Assembly (NCBI GenBank): GCA_965644315.1
Contig: CBFFRQ010000020.1
Location: 62,001-126,000 of the forward strand
From: Caecitellus pseudoparvulus
Lineage: Eukaryota > Bigyra: Bicosoecida
Direction: 5' to 3'
DNA length: 64,000 nt
Shown: positions 54,001 through 63,555 of the stretch, one piece after another
Layout: every line of letters begins with the position of its first letter
Position numbering within the stretch: the stretch's first letter is position 1
Notes under the pieces: generated by a model
What the model saw: the letters and a program-made list of their open reading frames with translations, nothing else
What the model was told of the DNA's origin: nothing
The model's database searches: none
Position numbers and translations under genes: made by a program

Positions 54001-57000
54001 CACGTGTGCCATCACAGCTGGGGAAGGGGAGCTGTATTGTTGGGGAAGCGGTGGTTTTGGAGAGCTGGGGCTGGGCGCCCCGGAGTCTATCGGGGCCATG
54101 GAGGGCGACATTCCCTCTCGTTTGCAACCAGTAAACATTGGAGGCGGGGTGCGGCAAGTCTCAGCTGGGACGAAGTTCACCTGTGCGGTGAAGAAGGACA
54201 GCTCTTTTCTTTGTTGGGGCTTCAACCAAAACGGCCAGCTTGGCCTTGGGTCAGCAGACATTTTTGGGACAAGGCCTGGGGAAATAACTCCTGAGTCCAT
54301 GGTTCACCTGGACCGACCGAGGCTGCTCCTGTCTTCGTCGCGCTTCCTTCACCCAACCCTTTCTGCGCTGCCATTCGACATTGATGCTCGGTCGGCACCA
54401 AACCTGCGTTCAGTGCCACTCTTGCAGCCGCAAGGCAGTCTCAAGCTCGAAAGCATCACAAGCATCGGGTCTGGGCCAGTGACGAGTTCGCGAGACTGTC
54501 CTGGTCGCGCTGTGGTCGCATGGGGCGGGTTCAGCTTGTGCTCATACAACGCCTCTTTGCCGGAGTGGTGGCAGCGACGACCAACGGCGGCTATCCACGC
54601 CGTCCGAAGCGAGGCCCCGGGCTTGCTGCCTGCACGAGGAGGTAGGATTGTCATCGAGGGCCAGTTGAATTGGATTTCCCAGTGGGGCGGCTTTCCCAGC
54701 ATTACTCTGCTGCCCAGCAACACGCCGTGCATGGAAGCCACGTGGGAAACTTGGAACTCGCTGTCTTGCGAAACACAGCCCCTTGTCGGATCTAATCACT
54801 CAGTGTTGCTGTTAGAGCAAGATACGAGCGCTTGGATTCAACGAGTGGAGTCGGCACCCATGCTGCACGTGGCCGCACCCCAGATTGACTTTGCTGGGCT
54901 GGACACAGTGCAGCCGCTTGTCGACGTGGTGAAGCTGGACCCTGCTGGCGGTCAGCGGCTGAACATCAACGGAAAGAACTTCGGACACAGACTTGACAAT
55001 GTGTCTGTCTCGCTGGGAGGACTTCCGTGCCTAGTAATTGTGCCGCCAGCGGGCCCCTTCTCAGACACGCAGGTGACAGTGACGTCACCTGCCAGGTCCG
55101 TTGGGCCAGCTTTGCTTGTTGTGTGGGTCGCTGACCAGCAAGGCACCTACTGGCTGGAGTACGGACAGAGCCAAGTATTGGATGTATCGCCACGCATGTT
55201 GCAGATTGGAGCTGATTCCACATCGTTGACATACAACGTAACCATTTCAGGGACCTTCTTCGGGAAGCACGTTGACAACATCACCTCTGCCGAGATTGCA
55301 GGTGCACCTTGCGGCGGCCTGCGCCTTGAGGGGAACAAGCTCACTCAGTGGACCCTCCACTGCGCTGAGCTGCCAGCCAGCCTCATGCGCCAGGACGCGG
55401 CGGGCGTGAACTTGACCGTGCTGGGGGAGCAAGTGACTTCCGACCTTTTCACCGCCATGCCAGCCCCAACGGCTGGCATGAAATTGGGTGTGTCCACCTT
55501 GGATGGGCTGCCCCCCAGCACCACCATGCCGACTCAAATTCTCCTACAAGGCCAGCGCTTGGGCGCGCGCGCCTCTGATGTCCTGTCAGTCTCGCTGGGT
55601 CAGTGCGGCTCCTGCCTCAACCCTGAGTGGCAAAGCGCGTCAGCGATAAAGTGCACCCTGCCTCAGTGCGTTGGGGAGAGCGTGCCAGTGGTCCTTTCCT
55701 TGGCCTCAGGACACACAGTGGCTGGCACAGTGGACTACGAGGCTCCAGACATTCTCTCTGTCATCCCAAACCAAACCTTCATCACAGCAGCTCCAGGCAC
55801 GCTGGAATTCCGTGTGTGTGGTGTTGCGTTTGGCCTGAGCGTGGAAAACATTTCCTTGTCGGTCGCAGAAGCATCGACGAGCCTCATCGGGTTGGACGGC
55901 ACTTGCGTCGACGCACGCATTGAAGACACGTCCGCGCTGCTTTCTGGCGAGTGGGAGCTGGCTTTGCGAGTTGGCGGGCAGCTCGCGTTCATGCCACGAG
56001 CGCTGCGCTTCATCGGCAAGCCGCAAGTTGCTAAAGTGTTCCCTTCCCAGCTGTCCACCTTGACAGGCACCAACGTCACCATCGAGGGGTTTGACCTGGC
56101 GCCCACGGGACTTGAGGGGGATGTTCTGTCTATCTCCCTTGGAGCCAACGGCACACAGTGCTCCGGGATCCGGGTGCTGAACTCTCGCCAGCTGCGGTGT
56201 GAGCTGCCCCCGTTTGTCGGGGATGACCTGCCAGTCACCGTCACTACGCGAGGAGGTCTTTCAGACACTGCTAAAGGTGTCTTCTTTTATCCAACGCCAT
56301 TCGTCGACTTTCTCTCGCCTACCCTGGTGGTTCCCGGGCGAGACGCGGGAATGTTCGAGCTTCGGGGCGTCAACTTCGGCACATGGGCGGACCAAGTGCA
56401 GCTGAACCTGGGAGGTGCGAGCCTCCGTGCCGTGAACATCACAGATACCTCGATGTGGTGCACGCTCGAGGAAGGGTCAGCTTGGCAGCCGGGCAGCTCG
56501 CTGAAGTCTCTCCGCATCGGCGGGCAGACTGCTGAGTTCGCGACAGCGGTGACGTTTGCGGTGCTGGACCGCCCACGCATCGACAGCATTGTGCCAACAA
56601 CGCTTGAGGAGGGCGGCAGCTTCACCTTGAAAGGGGCGTTCTTCGGGTGGGAGGCAGCGGACTTTCTGCAGGTTCAGGTGGCAGGAGCCGCTGCCGCGTG
56701 CTTGTTCGACGACGACACGCGACTGCTCTGCACCATGCCGCAGCGCGTGTCAATTCCAGGTGGCTTGGCCTCGAACCTGTCCTGCACCGCTACGAATGTC
56801 GTCGGCAGCACGCAAGCCGCGCAAACCCTGGCGTATCCCGTGTACGGTGTTCCCACTGTCGTGCCACAGGAGCTGACAGTTGCGCGAGACAACCCCGACG
56901 CGTTCAACACAGCTGAGGCAAGATTCGACCTGCCTGCTGCGGCTGAAGCTCCCCGCGCTTGGCAACTGGCTATTGCAGAAGGAGAGGCAGCGTTGGAAGC

Positions 57001-58828
57001 CGCGACTGCAGTCATTGCAGGCCCGCCTGCCTCTGCAGATATTGCCAACATCGTGTGCCCCTCGCCACAGTGCCAACTTACGGGCGCCTCATACACGTTC
57101 TTCATCTCCACCCTCATCGCCCACACGCCGTACTGGGTGTGGGTGCGAGCGTGGAACAGCCCTGAGCAGCTGGGCCCGTGGAGCGACCCCGCTGGCCCAG
57201 CAGTTGAGACCTGCCAGCCCGACTCGTACATTGCTGACTTCCGGCACATCACGCAGCAGCAGTGCGTCAAGTGCAATCCCTCTGTCAGGTTGTGCAGTGG
57301 TGGCGGCGCTGCGACAGTGCTGGCCGCTCAAGGCCACGCCGTGACCCCCTGGGATGCGACACGGGTGGACATAATCCCTTGCATCGTCCCGCTTGCTTGC
57401 CAAGGGGGCAGCAACACCACACAGGAGCAGAGCCGATGCCGACCTGGGCACACAGGCGTCCTCTGCAACCGCTGCAAGGCAGGATGGGCCCCCAACGCCG
57501 AGAAGCTGTGTGTGCAGTGTCCACATCCCGCCGTTGGAGTGCTGCAGGCCATCGCCGGGCTGCTCGTCCTGTTGGCCATCATGGCCTTCCTCGTCAGGTC
57601 CGCCCTCAAGGTGGACACGGAGCGGCGGTCCGGCCAGGTGGTCATAAAGAAAGTCGCGCTGAACCACGTCCAGCAAGTGTCCCTCATGCTGGGGTTCAGG
57701 TTCACCTGGCCAGGCTTCATGAACGATTTGCTGCAGTCCATGGACCTGGCTGCCACGGTTGGAGGGGATGTGCTGGCTCCCAGGTGCGCCTTGCCCGACG
57801 CGTACGGCTCGTTCGTCTACACGAGGGCTATCGTGTCCTTGCTTGCGCTGCCGAGCATCGCAGCAGTGGCGGGCACTGTGTTTTGGCTTGGCACCGTCGC
57901 AGCTGGCAAGTTGTCACGCTCGCTGCTGCTCCCGCGCCTCGCCATGACTGCGACTGTTGCCGCGTACGCCTTGCATGTGACGCTGACCCAGGGGGCGCTG
58001 ACACTGTTTATGTGCCGCACGTATGGGGCGTCCTCGAGGTCAAACCGCCTCGTGGGCGACTTGGACATCGACTGCGACGACCCAGCTCACGAAGTGTGGC
58101 AAGGCGCGCTGGGCGTCCCCAGCTTGTTGCTGTTCACGCTGGGCATCCCACTGCTGTTCATCGGGCTACTCTTCAGGCTTCGCCGTAAGCTCAAGTCGCA
58201 TAGCGTTCAGAACCTCTTCGGCTTCATCTTGCGGGGGTACAGCCGGGAGGCGTTCTACTGGGAAGCGGTCATCATGCTGCGCAAGGCGGGGCTGGCGACG
58301 GCCATCACCTTCCTCTCACCCGTCGCGGTCAGTCAGCAGGTGTACGCGGCGCAGGTCATCGTCATCGTCGGTATCATGGTGCAGGTGTACAAGCAGCCGT
58401 TCCGGAAGTTCTACTACAACCGCCTGGAGGAGTGCAGCTTGTGGGTGACGCTGGCCACGCTGTGCTCTGGGCTGTACCTGGCAGATGAAAGCTCCAGCCG
58501 AGTCATGCGGGAGCTTGTTACTGTTGTCGCAGTGGGGGGCAACATTGCCTTCCTCGTCCTCTGCTTCGTCGGCACGGCCAAGAAGTGGTGGGACGCCACA
58601 GTTGGCCCAGCTGTCCAGGAGCGGCTGGAAGGCACGGTGTTGGGGCGCGCCAGCGAGCGTCTCAGTGCAGCTATCCACAAGACGCTCAAGGACGATGCCC
58701 ATTATCGACGCCGTGCCAAGACTGCAGTTGCGTTCGTGAGCACGAACCCCGTGTTCAGCTTGACTCGTGCCCCTGCCGCTGCCTCCCGCCAGCGGAGTTC
58801 GGAGGGCGAAACGAAGCAGACCGCCTGA
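51062..58828 (+). CDS. RCC1-repeat / IPT-TIG / FN3-like polytopic membrane protein
   Basis: An intronless frame of 2,588 residues. A hydrophobic segment at ~45-60 (AARAFLLVVCTCFC) is the signal sequence, set back from the first ATG, so the true start may be later or on another exon. About 51780-54300 encodes fourteen RCC1-type units (CWGSGAQGVLG, CWGSGADGLLG and so on), enough for two seven-bladed propellers. Five to seven IPT/TIG units follow (54590-56880; NGKNFG, RGVNFG). Then come an FN3-like module with VWVRAWNSPEQLGPWSDP, a Cys-rich stalk (57215-57520) and about eight membrane spans to 58620, ending in a short basic tail. It is probably a surface receptor or adhesion protein. The stalk and spans resemble those of the gene at the window's left end. 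Confidence 0.85.
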   Translation: MGVWYDFLPHSRVHWRATFARGLQRCSTGRGSDLRAAFGSRSYSWIVAARAFLLVVCTCFCQATNPTVQLEPFWGSVDLQLQLAAGVQNGTLLLLCNTSALELLPTMEAPAPFVGMIPDDNFAADRIGVLAFHGWNASDASLTSATLEMRISHPHRPGGIIHVVHPTVISCEHPSRRVNEPCEEAHDSRMLWLRVPQSVLGLTGDTALRVSVLGGSLAANDTISDSSNFTTTLPILRGIRTEASVFLSVSCGTAHSCATRLDGSVVCWGSGAQGVLGQGSTNNIGDSPGELSGDLLVPIGMDIVQVSAGDMHSCAVRASGTVVCWGSGADGLLGYGHDESLGDAPGELHEHLSLDLGGQALEVSAGTTHSCAVRLDHAGSRQVVCWGSGVGLGRTDSASVIVGGSGGDLVTESVVNIGANIAHVAVGTQHSCAVRQDGSVVCWGSDDNGQLGRSTTKDILGAPEDLNNSTSIPLVDCSEAPPGTPVANCSASIAIQVAAGHTHTCVLKASGAVACFGGYIAWGSNSYDVMPAGQPIQGEPWDAEVPAGSNIVHVATGQQHTCLLRDDGGCFCFGRNHGGQLGRGVSSSFGLVDGEITPTTSWDFPTAISFVGAGQRHSCFISIEGGLLCSGIGAGGRLASGSVDNAGTRGGWQVTQLAEKLQPVAWNQALQPQLASRSHAIQVTCGREHACVILKTSRAVFCFGSGSSGRLGTGSSSNVGLDAKQMRADFTVPIGQPIQQVSAGSMMTAALRKDGSVVTWGYGFRGELGYGSPDSIGDAEGELTPETRVELGTSFKFVESGLRSTCAVRLDGSLICWGSNAVGMLGLNSSASQLGSEPGHLTTLSTLSVNVGAVISVGAGETSACALRASLSVVCFGASWNGRLGYGDSIHRGHASTPLGFSDTVPIGAPVVALSVGLKHSCAVVVDGRLTCWGAPQEGALGRPVALGDFGHSSAHVPLLDNGATFGSMRFVSVAAGETHTCAITAGEGELYCWGSGGFGELGLGAPESIGAMEGDIPSRLQPVNIGGGVRQVSAGTKFTCAVKKDSSFLCWGFNQNGQLGLGSADIFGTRPGEITPESMVHLDRPRLLLSSSRFLHPTLSALPFDIDARSAPNLRSVPLLQPQGSLKLESITSIGSGPVTSSRDCPGRAVVAWGGFSLCSYNASLPEWWQRRPTAAIHAVRSEAPGLLPARGGRIVIEGQLNWISQWGGFPSITLLPSNTPCMEATWETWNSLSCETQPLVGSNHSVLLLEQDTSAWIQRVESAPMLHVAAPQIDFAGLDTVQPLVDVVKLDPAGGQRLNINGKNFGHRLDNVSVSLGGLPCLVIVPPAGPFSDTQVTVTSPARSVGPALLVVWVADQQGTYWLEYGQSQVLDVSPRMLQIGADSTSLTYNVTISGTFFGKHVDNITSAEIAGAPCGGLRLEGNKLTQWTLHCAELPASLMRQDAAGVNLTVLGEQVTSDLFTAMPAPTAGMKLGVSTLDGLPPSTTMPTQILLQGQRLGARASDVLSVSLGQCGSCLNPEWQSASAIKCTLPQCVGESVPVVLSLASGHTVAGTVDYEAPDILSVIPNQTFITAAPGTLEFRVCGVAFGLSVENISLSVAEASTSLIGLDGTCVDARIEDTSALLSGEWELALRVGGQLAFMPRALRFIGKPQVAKVFPSQLSTLTGTNVTIEGFDLAPTGLEGDVLSISLGANGTQCSGIRVLNSRQLRCELPPFVGDDLPVTVTTRGGLSDTAKGVFFYPTPFVDFLSPTLVVPGRDAGMFELRGVNFGTWADQVQLNLGGASLRAVNITDTSMWCTLEEGSAWQPGSSLKSLRIGGQTAEFATAVTFAVLDRPRIDSIVPTTLEEGGSFTLKGAFFGWEAADFLQVQVAGAAAACLFDDDTRLLCTMPQRVSIPGGLASNLSCTATNVVGSTQAAQTLAYPVYGVPTVVPQELTVARDNPDAFNTAEARFDLPAAAEAPRAWQLAIAEGEAALEAATAVIAGPPASADIANIVCPSPQCQLTGASYTFFISTLIAHTPYWVWVRAWNSPEQLGPWSDPAGPAVETCQPDSYIADFRHITQQQCVKCNPSVRLCSGGGAATVLAAQGHAVTPWDATRVDIIPCIVPLACQGGSNTTQEQSRCRPGHTGVLCNRCKAGWAPNAEKLCVQCPHPAVGVLQAIAGLLVLLAIMAFLVRSALKVDTERRSGQVVIKKVALNHVQQVSLMLGFRFTWPGFMNDLLQSMDLAATVGGDVLAPRCALPDAYGSFVYTRAIVSLLALPSIAAVAGTVFWLGTVAAGKLSRSLLLPRLAMTATVAAYALHVTLTQGALTLFMCRTYGASSRSNRLVGDLDIDCDDPAHEVWQGALGVPSLLLFTLGIPLLFIGLLFRLRRKLKSHSVQNLFGFILRGYSREAFYWEAVIMLRKAGLATAITFLSPVAVSQQVYAAQVIVIVGIMVQVYKQPFRKFYYNRLEECSLWVTLATLCSGLYLADESSSRVMRELVTVVAVGGNIAFLVLCFVGTAKKWWDATVGPAVQERLEGTVLGRASERLSAAIHKTLKDDAHYRRRAKTAVAFVSTNPVFSLTRAPAAASRQRSSEGETKQTA

Positions 58829-59091
58829 AACGCGGCGAGTTCCCTGCGTCTATCGTCTTTTCTATATGTTTCTCTTCGCGTGCTTTTGCAGAGCAGCATG
58901 ACTCAGCTCCGGGCCGCCTGCCCACGTGGAAGGCCAGGCAAGCTCCGGCCAAGGCATTGCTCTGCACAATTCAGTGTATCCTCTAAACTCCAATACCATC
59001 GTGTTCTGTACATCTCTGGGATGATTTGCAGCGCAGTGCTGTTCCTTGCCGAGGCTGCCACGGAAAATCCTCGCTGACGAGCAACGACAGC
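58829..59091. other. Spacer between the RCC1-IPT giant and the YVH1-type gene
   Basis: About 260 bases with the giant's 3' UTR and the promoter of the small zinc protein; more AT-rich than the genes around it. Nothing else seen. Confidence 0.35.
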
Positions 59092-59730
59092 ATGGCAGAG
59101 GAATCCAGACCTGCTGAAGCTGCCCAAGCAACAGAAAAGGCTGCGGCTGCAGTCCCTGATTCATGTTTTTGCTGCTGTCAGTGTAGACAGCCGCTCTTCT
59201 TCCCTTCTCAACTGTCTGACCATCAGGTGGGGAAGCATGACTTCACTTGGCGTCGGAGGGCCAAGGTGCGGAAATTGGCAACAGGCACACGCTCGCCCCT
59301 ACTGTTGAAACTGAGCTACTGACGTGCCCTGACACAGGACACGAAGTCATTTTCTGGAGCTTCCTTGGCATCCCATCCCACTTCTGAGCTTGACAGTGCG
59401 CGAAGTGCGGACCCAGCGTGCAGCTCTTGGTTCTTGGGCGACTTGGTAAAGTGGATGCGGGCGCAAGTGGGGGAGGAGGCCACGGCAAAACTGCACTGCC
59501 CAAAGTGCGCCGCACGGGTAGGGTCAGTGGTGCTGTATGGATCACAATGCTCCTGTGGTACATGGGTCACTCCGGGTGTGCAGGTGCAGAAGAAGAACGT
59601 TGAATTGCGACGCTTCCCACCAGCTGCAAGTGATATCGTCACCAAGATGCCGGAGGCGAGCAAGCCCGCTGAGCCAACGGCTGCGACGGGTGGGCAGAGA
59701 ACGACCACACCACCCACTTCAACTGACTGA
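59092..59730 (+). CDS. Stand-alone YVH1/DUSP12-type zinc-binding protein
   Basis: Exons 59092-59226 and 59338-59730 (111 bp intron, phase 0) encode 175 residues. Both halves of the C-terminal zinc domain of Yvh1/DUSP12 are present: FCCCQCRQPLFF and SDHQ, then SSWFLGDLVKWM, LHCPKCAARVGS and GSQCSCGTWVTPGVQVQKK. There is no dual-specificity phosphatase domain and no CX5R motif; the ATG stands ~23 residues before the first Cys pair. In yeast the zinc domain alone supports Yvh1's job of releasing Mrt4 during 60S ribosome maturation, which makes a phosphatase-less form plausible. The stop overlaps the convergent fusion gene by 12 bp. Confidence 0.88.
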
Positions 59731-62700
59731 ATCATGTGCAGGCGTTCTTTCGCCTTCAGCAGCTCCTGGCTTGCCTTGCTGCTGCCGCTTGTACCGCTGC
59801 ACATGCTCGAAGTATGGGTGCCGCTCTCGACCTTTGCCCGTACCGGGGATACCTTGCAGGGCTAGAGTGGGTGGCATTGCTGCGGTTTGCACTGCCAGCA
59901 ACGGCCGCAGCGTGCGCAATATGGAGTGGAACAGCCTGGGAGTCTCCTGCTCTTCGGCGGCAAGCAGCAGCTTCATGCGTGCACGTTCAGTCGGCGCGGA
60001 GAAGCAGGCGGGGCAGTTTTCTGCGATGAGCGGCAGGGCTGCCGCGCGAGCAAACGCAGCAATATCACGTTCTCGACAGAGCACGAGCGGCCGCACAATG
60101 CGTATGGGATGGTCAGCTGCGGTGTATGCGGCCTTCATCGTGCCCAGCGTCCCGTTCATGAACGCGTACATGAGAAATGACTCGGCGATGTCATCTAGAT
60201 GCTGCCCCAATGCAAGGACATTAGCTCCCAGTCGTTCGCATGCTGCATACAGAGCGCCCCGCTTGCGTCGGGCACAGAACGCGCACAGTCGGTCGCCTTG
60301 CATGCGCGTGGAGGCATCGCGCAGGATTGCCTCCTCCACGTACTCGTATCTGACCCCGAGGCGGGCAAGGTAGGGCTTGAGCGGAGAGGGGTCGTATTCT
60401 TCAGCTCCTGGGTCAATTGTGGCCGCGACGACATCGAAAGGAAATGCACAAGCCTTCTGCCACTGCAGAAGCGCGTGGAGGAGGGTCATGCTGTCCTTGC
60501 CCCCAGACAACGCCACGCAAACGGTGTCGTGCGGGCGAATCATGTCATAGGACATGATACCGCGCACAGCGTTGCGCATGAGTGCCTTTGGTAGCTCAGT
60601 TGGAGGGGTAGGTGCCTGCATCCACTGCTGTGGCTGAGGCGGCGGCACGGTGGAGGGCAGCGGAGAATGCGACGTAGCCACGCGGCGGCTTTGGTCTGGC
60701 TTCTGTCCTCCCACTCGGAGCAGGTCGGTGAAAGATGGCAAGGAAGCAAAGCTTGGCGAGTCTGGAGTTGTTGCTTCAGGAATGGGGGTGGTCAGTATGC
60801 TCTTTGCGGCCGCTTGGTGCGCCTTGGATAGCCACAGTTGGCGTGAAGGCGGCGCTCGCTCCTCAGGCGCATCAGACGACAGCGCAAACCACCGCAGCGA
60901 CTTGGACAGATCAGCAGCAAATCCAAGGGACTCTATTGTCGCCTTGGGCGCATGATGAATGGTGGCTGCTGCCGTCCGCGCCGCTTCCTCTGCAGCCGCG
61001 AGGCATGCAGCTGCGCCTGGTGCTTCCCGTACGTCAGGCTTCCTTGGCCACGAAACAACACCGCCCTCATAGGTAATTCCATGCAGCCATTTGCGTGGGC
61101 GGGTCTTCTTGTGGCTGGCGCGGTGGCGCCATTCCCCAGTGTGGGGAACTGGAATGTACTGCCGCAACAACTTAGCACCGTGGTCCGCGACCCACTCCAC
61201 GGCTGTCAACACGAAGTCGACTGTGGTTGCTGGGAGGTGGTAGGGCAGAGAGAAGCGAACTACGCCAGGGCGAAGCAATTCAGCACGCTGAAGAAGCCCG
61301 CGTTGCAGTGCCTCCGCCTCTGGCCGCTTCAGCCTGAGCAGTCGCAAAGCGTATGGGCCCGCACACATACACCCGCCTCGACATTGAATACCGAACAGAT
61401 CGTTGAGGAGGGTGACTACAAAGCCCCAGTGTAGCTGGAGGCGCGAGCCACCCTGGGCTCTTTGCCAGCCATCTGGAGACAGGATGGAAAGCGAAATGAT
61501 GGGGAGGCAAGGGGCATCTTGCCTTGGAGGCTTGCTGAACAGGCGGATGTTTGGGTGCGCCTCCAAGCGGCGATGGGCCATAAGAAGGTGCTCCTGTTCT
61601 TTTCTCTTGATGGCAGAGTACCCAACGCCCCTTGATGCGAGGTGGAGCGCCAGTCCTGCCCGAATGCTGCCAAGGATGTCAGGAGTGCCCCCCTCGTTGC
61701 GCTGCTCTTCGCTTTGAAGGTAGGTGGGGGTGCCGTCCTCGTGCACGAAGAAGACTGTACCCCCTCCCGGCGTGGGTGGTGTTTGGTTCCGAAGCAAAAA
61801 GCGCTTGATAACAAGCACCCCCGGTGATCCAGGCCCCCCTACAAACTTGTGGGGCGAGAAAACAACAGCGTCAGTCTCCAGCAGGGCTGGGCGGTCCATG
61901 TCCACGAAAGTGCCGGAAGCAGAGCGGGGCCAAGCATCCTCTTGTCGCATGCGAGCAAGGTCCTCCAAGGACGTGGGGTTCATGGTGATTCCCACATGCG
62001 GGGCAGCTGCTGCGGCATCCAGCGCAGAAATGGCCCCGTACGTGTGGAGCAGTGCAGTTATGGCCGAAATGGGGTTGCAGAGTCCTGTAATGTTGCTAGC
62101 AACAGCAAAAACTCCAATACGAAGCCGCATGGATGCTGCAGCCGAGCTGATGGTGCATCGCTGCCGGCGAGCCTGTTCTAGTGGCGCGGTGCTGGCAAGA
62201 GGTCCATCCTCCACTCTGATCTTGGCTTCGACTGCCAGCGCAGTGCTGGCTGCGGCTGCCGCCCGAGCTGCAACAGCCTTGCGTGTGGCGAGTGGTACAG
62301 CCCAGACACCGTCAACTGCAGCTTTGATCGCGGCTTCTATGGCTTGGCGGGTGGCAACGGTGGCCCCGTCGATGTCTTCTAGGGGAGTGCCTTCGACCGC
62401 CAGGGGGTCTGGGCCGACTCCCCATGAAGCAAGCAAGGCGGCTTCAAGTGCTCCCAGATGCACACCCCCATCAAGGGCCTCCGGCAAGATGATCACCTCA
62501 GCTCCTGCTTCCCTCCAGCCTAGGAGGGAGCTGTGGTGGGAGTACGGCCCAGCCAATACGAGGGGCGGACCCATCTCGGCAGATGCCGGCACGGAGAGGG
62601 AGTGCTGCAAGAGGGCCATGCCGGCAGTGGCACCGGCACCAGCGAACAGAACAACGTCCTGTGGACCCGCGCCAACTGCGCTGGCGACCATCTCCCGCGC

Positions 62701-63065
62701 CTCCTCCCTGAACGCAGTTGTTTGGAAGCCCGTCTGACTGTGAGGTGAGTGCGTGTTTGCGTAAGTGGGCGCCACCTCCTCCTGCAGGTACCGCTCAATG
62801 AACTCCAGTGGCTTGCCCGAGGCCGTGTAGTCAAGGTATATTTGTCGCCGTATGCCGAAGGGCGTTTGAAGGGCACTCTGTGCAAGTGGGCGGGTGCGAT
62901 GCAGCAATCCTCAAGGAAGAGCCAGGCGCTGGCTCCACGTACGTTCTCGCCAACCACGCTTGCATGCACATGCTCAATGAGGCTCAAAGTATGCACATCT
63001 TGGGATGCATCGGTGGCGGTGACGTCCTGCCCGCCCGCAGCTGTGGCTGCAGGCCCGTCGCTCAT
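59719..63065 (-). CDS. Cysteine desulfurase-like (class V aminotransferase) fused to TtcA-like tRNA thiolase
   Basis: Exons 63065-62943 and 62877-59719 (65 bp intron, donor gtacgt, phase 0) give 1,093 residues. Residues ~30-620 are a PLP fold-type I enzyme: TPFGIRRQIYLDYTASG, YANTHSPHSQTG, the PLP lysine in FSPHKFVGGPGSPG, and the catalytic-Cys region RGGCMCAGPYALRLL. An Ala-rich insert of ~90 residues interrupts it. After a linker, residues ~785-1040 are an N-type PP-loop ATPase: ALSGGKDSMTLLHAL, CAFCARRKRGALYAAC, GQHLDDIAESFLM and ENCPAC. The three Cys match the Fe-S-binding Cys of bacterial TtcA, which makes 2-thiocytidine in tRNA using persulfide from a cysteine desulfurase. The fusion would supply and use sulfur in one chain. 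No obvious organelle-targeting peptide is visible. Confidence 0.87.
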
Positions 63066-63555
63066 GCTGGCACAGAATCCGTGGCTGCGTTTCAGGTCGA
63101 AACTCGACACCCGCGTGCCCTCGCGCAGCGTGCGCAGTGAAGCTCAGACGTTGAAAAGTCTTCACTGCAAGTCAATGCACCATGAACATAGGCTCATCTG
63201 TTGCGAGCCTCTGTGGAGTCGTCTGCCACCCTGAACGGGTGTGGGGCTTGGAGGATTTCGATTGGCGCTGGTGATGCTTCCGTGCCAGCAGGAAAGGCAG
63301 CGAGGACAGCGTGGAAGTGCACAAGCGGCCTGCCCAGTCAGCGCACACTCCCATCCTTGCATTCCTTTGCTGCATTTTGTGTGGCCCCCTGCTTGTGCAC
63401 TTTGGCTGTGCAGGCCGGTTCCCAGCTCAGGAACGCCGCCAATCAAGAGGCCCTTCAAGGAGCCGGGCGACAACACCATGCCTTGGTAGAGTCGAGCCTC
63501 AGAACCAACCAATGTTCGCAGTGCTGCCCTGCAAACATGGCAGGTTGCTGCTCTC
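63066..63555. other. Spacer between fusion gene start and endonuclease III gene end
   Basis: About 490 bases that should hold the fusion gene's promoter and the NTH gene's 3' UTR. Several medium-length frames cross it on both strands without recognisable sequence. No RNA gene seen. Confidence 0.4.
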
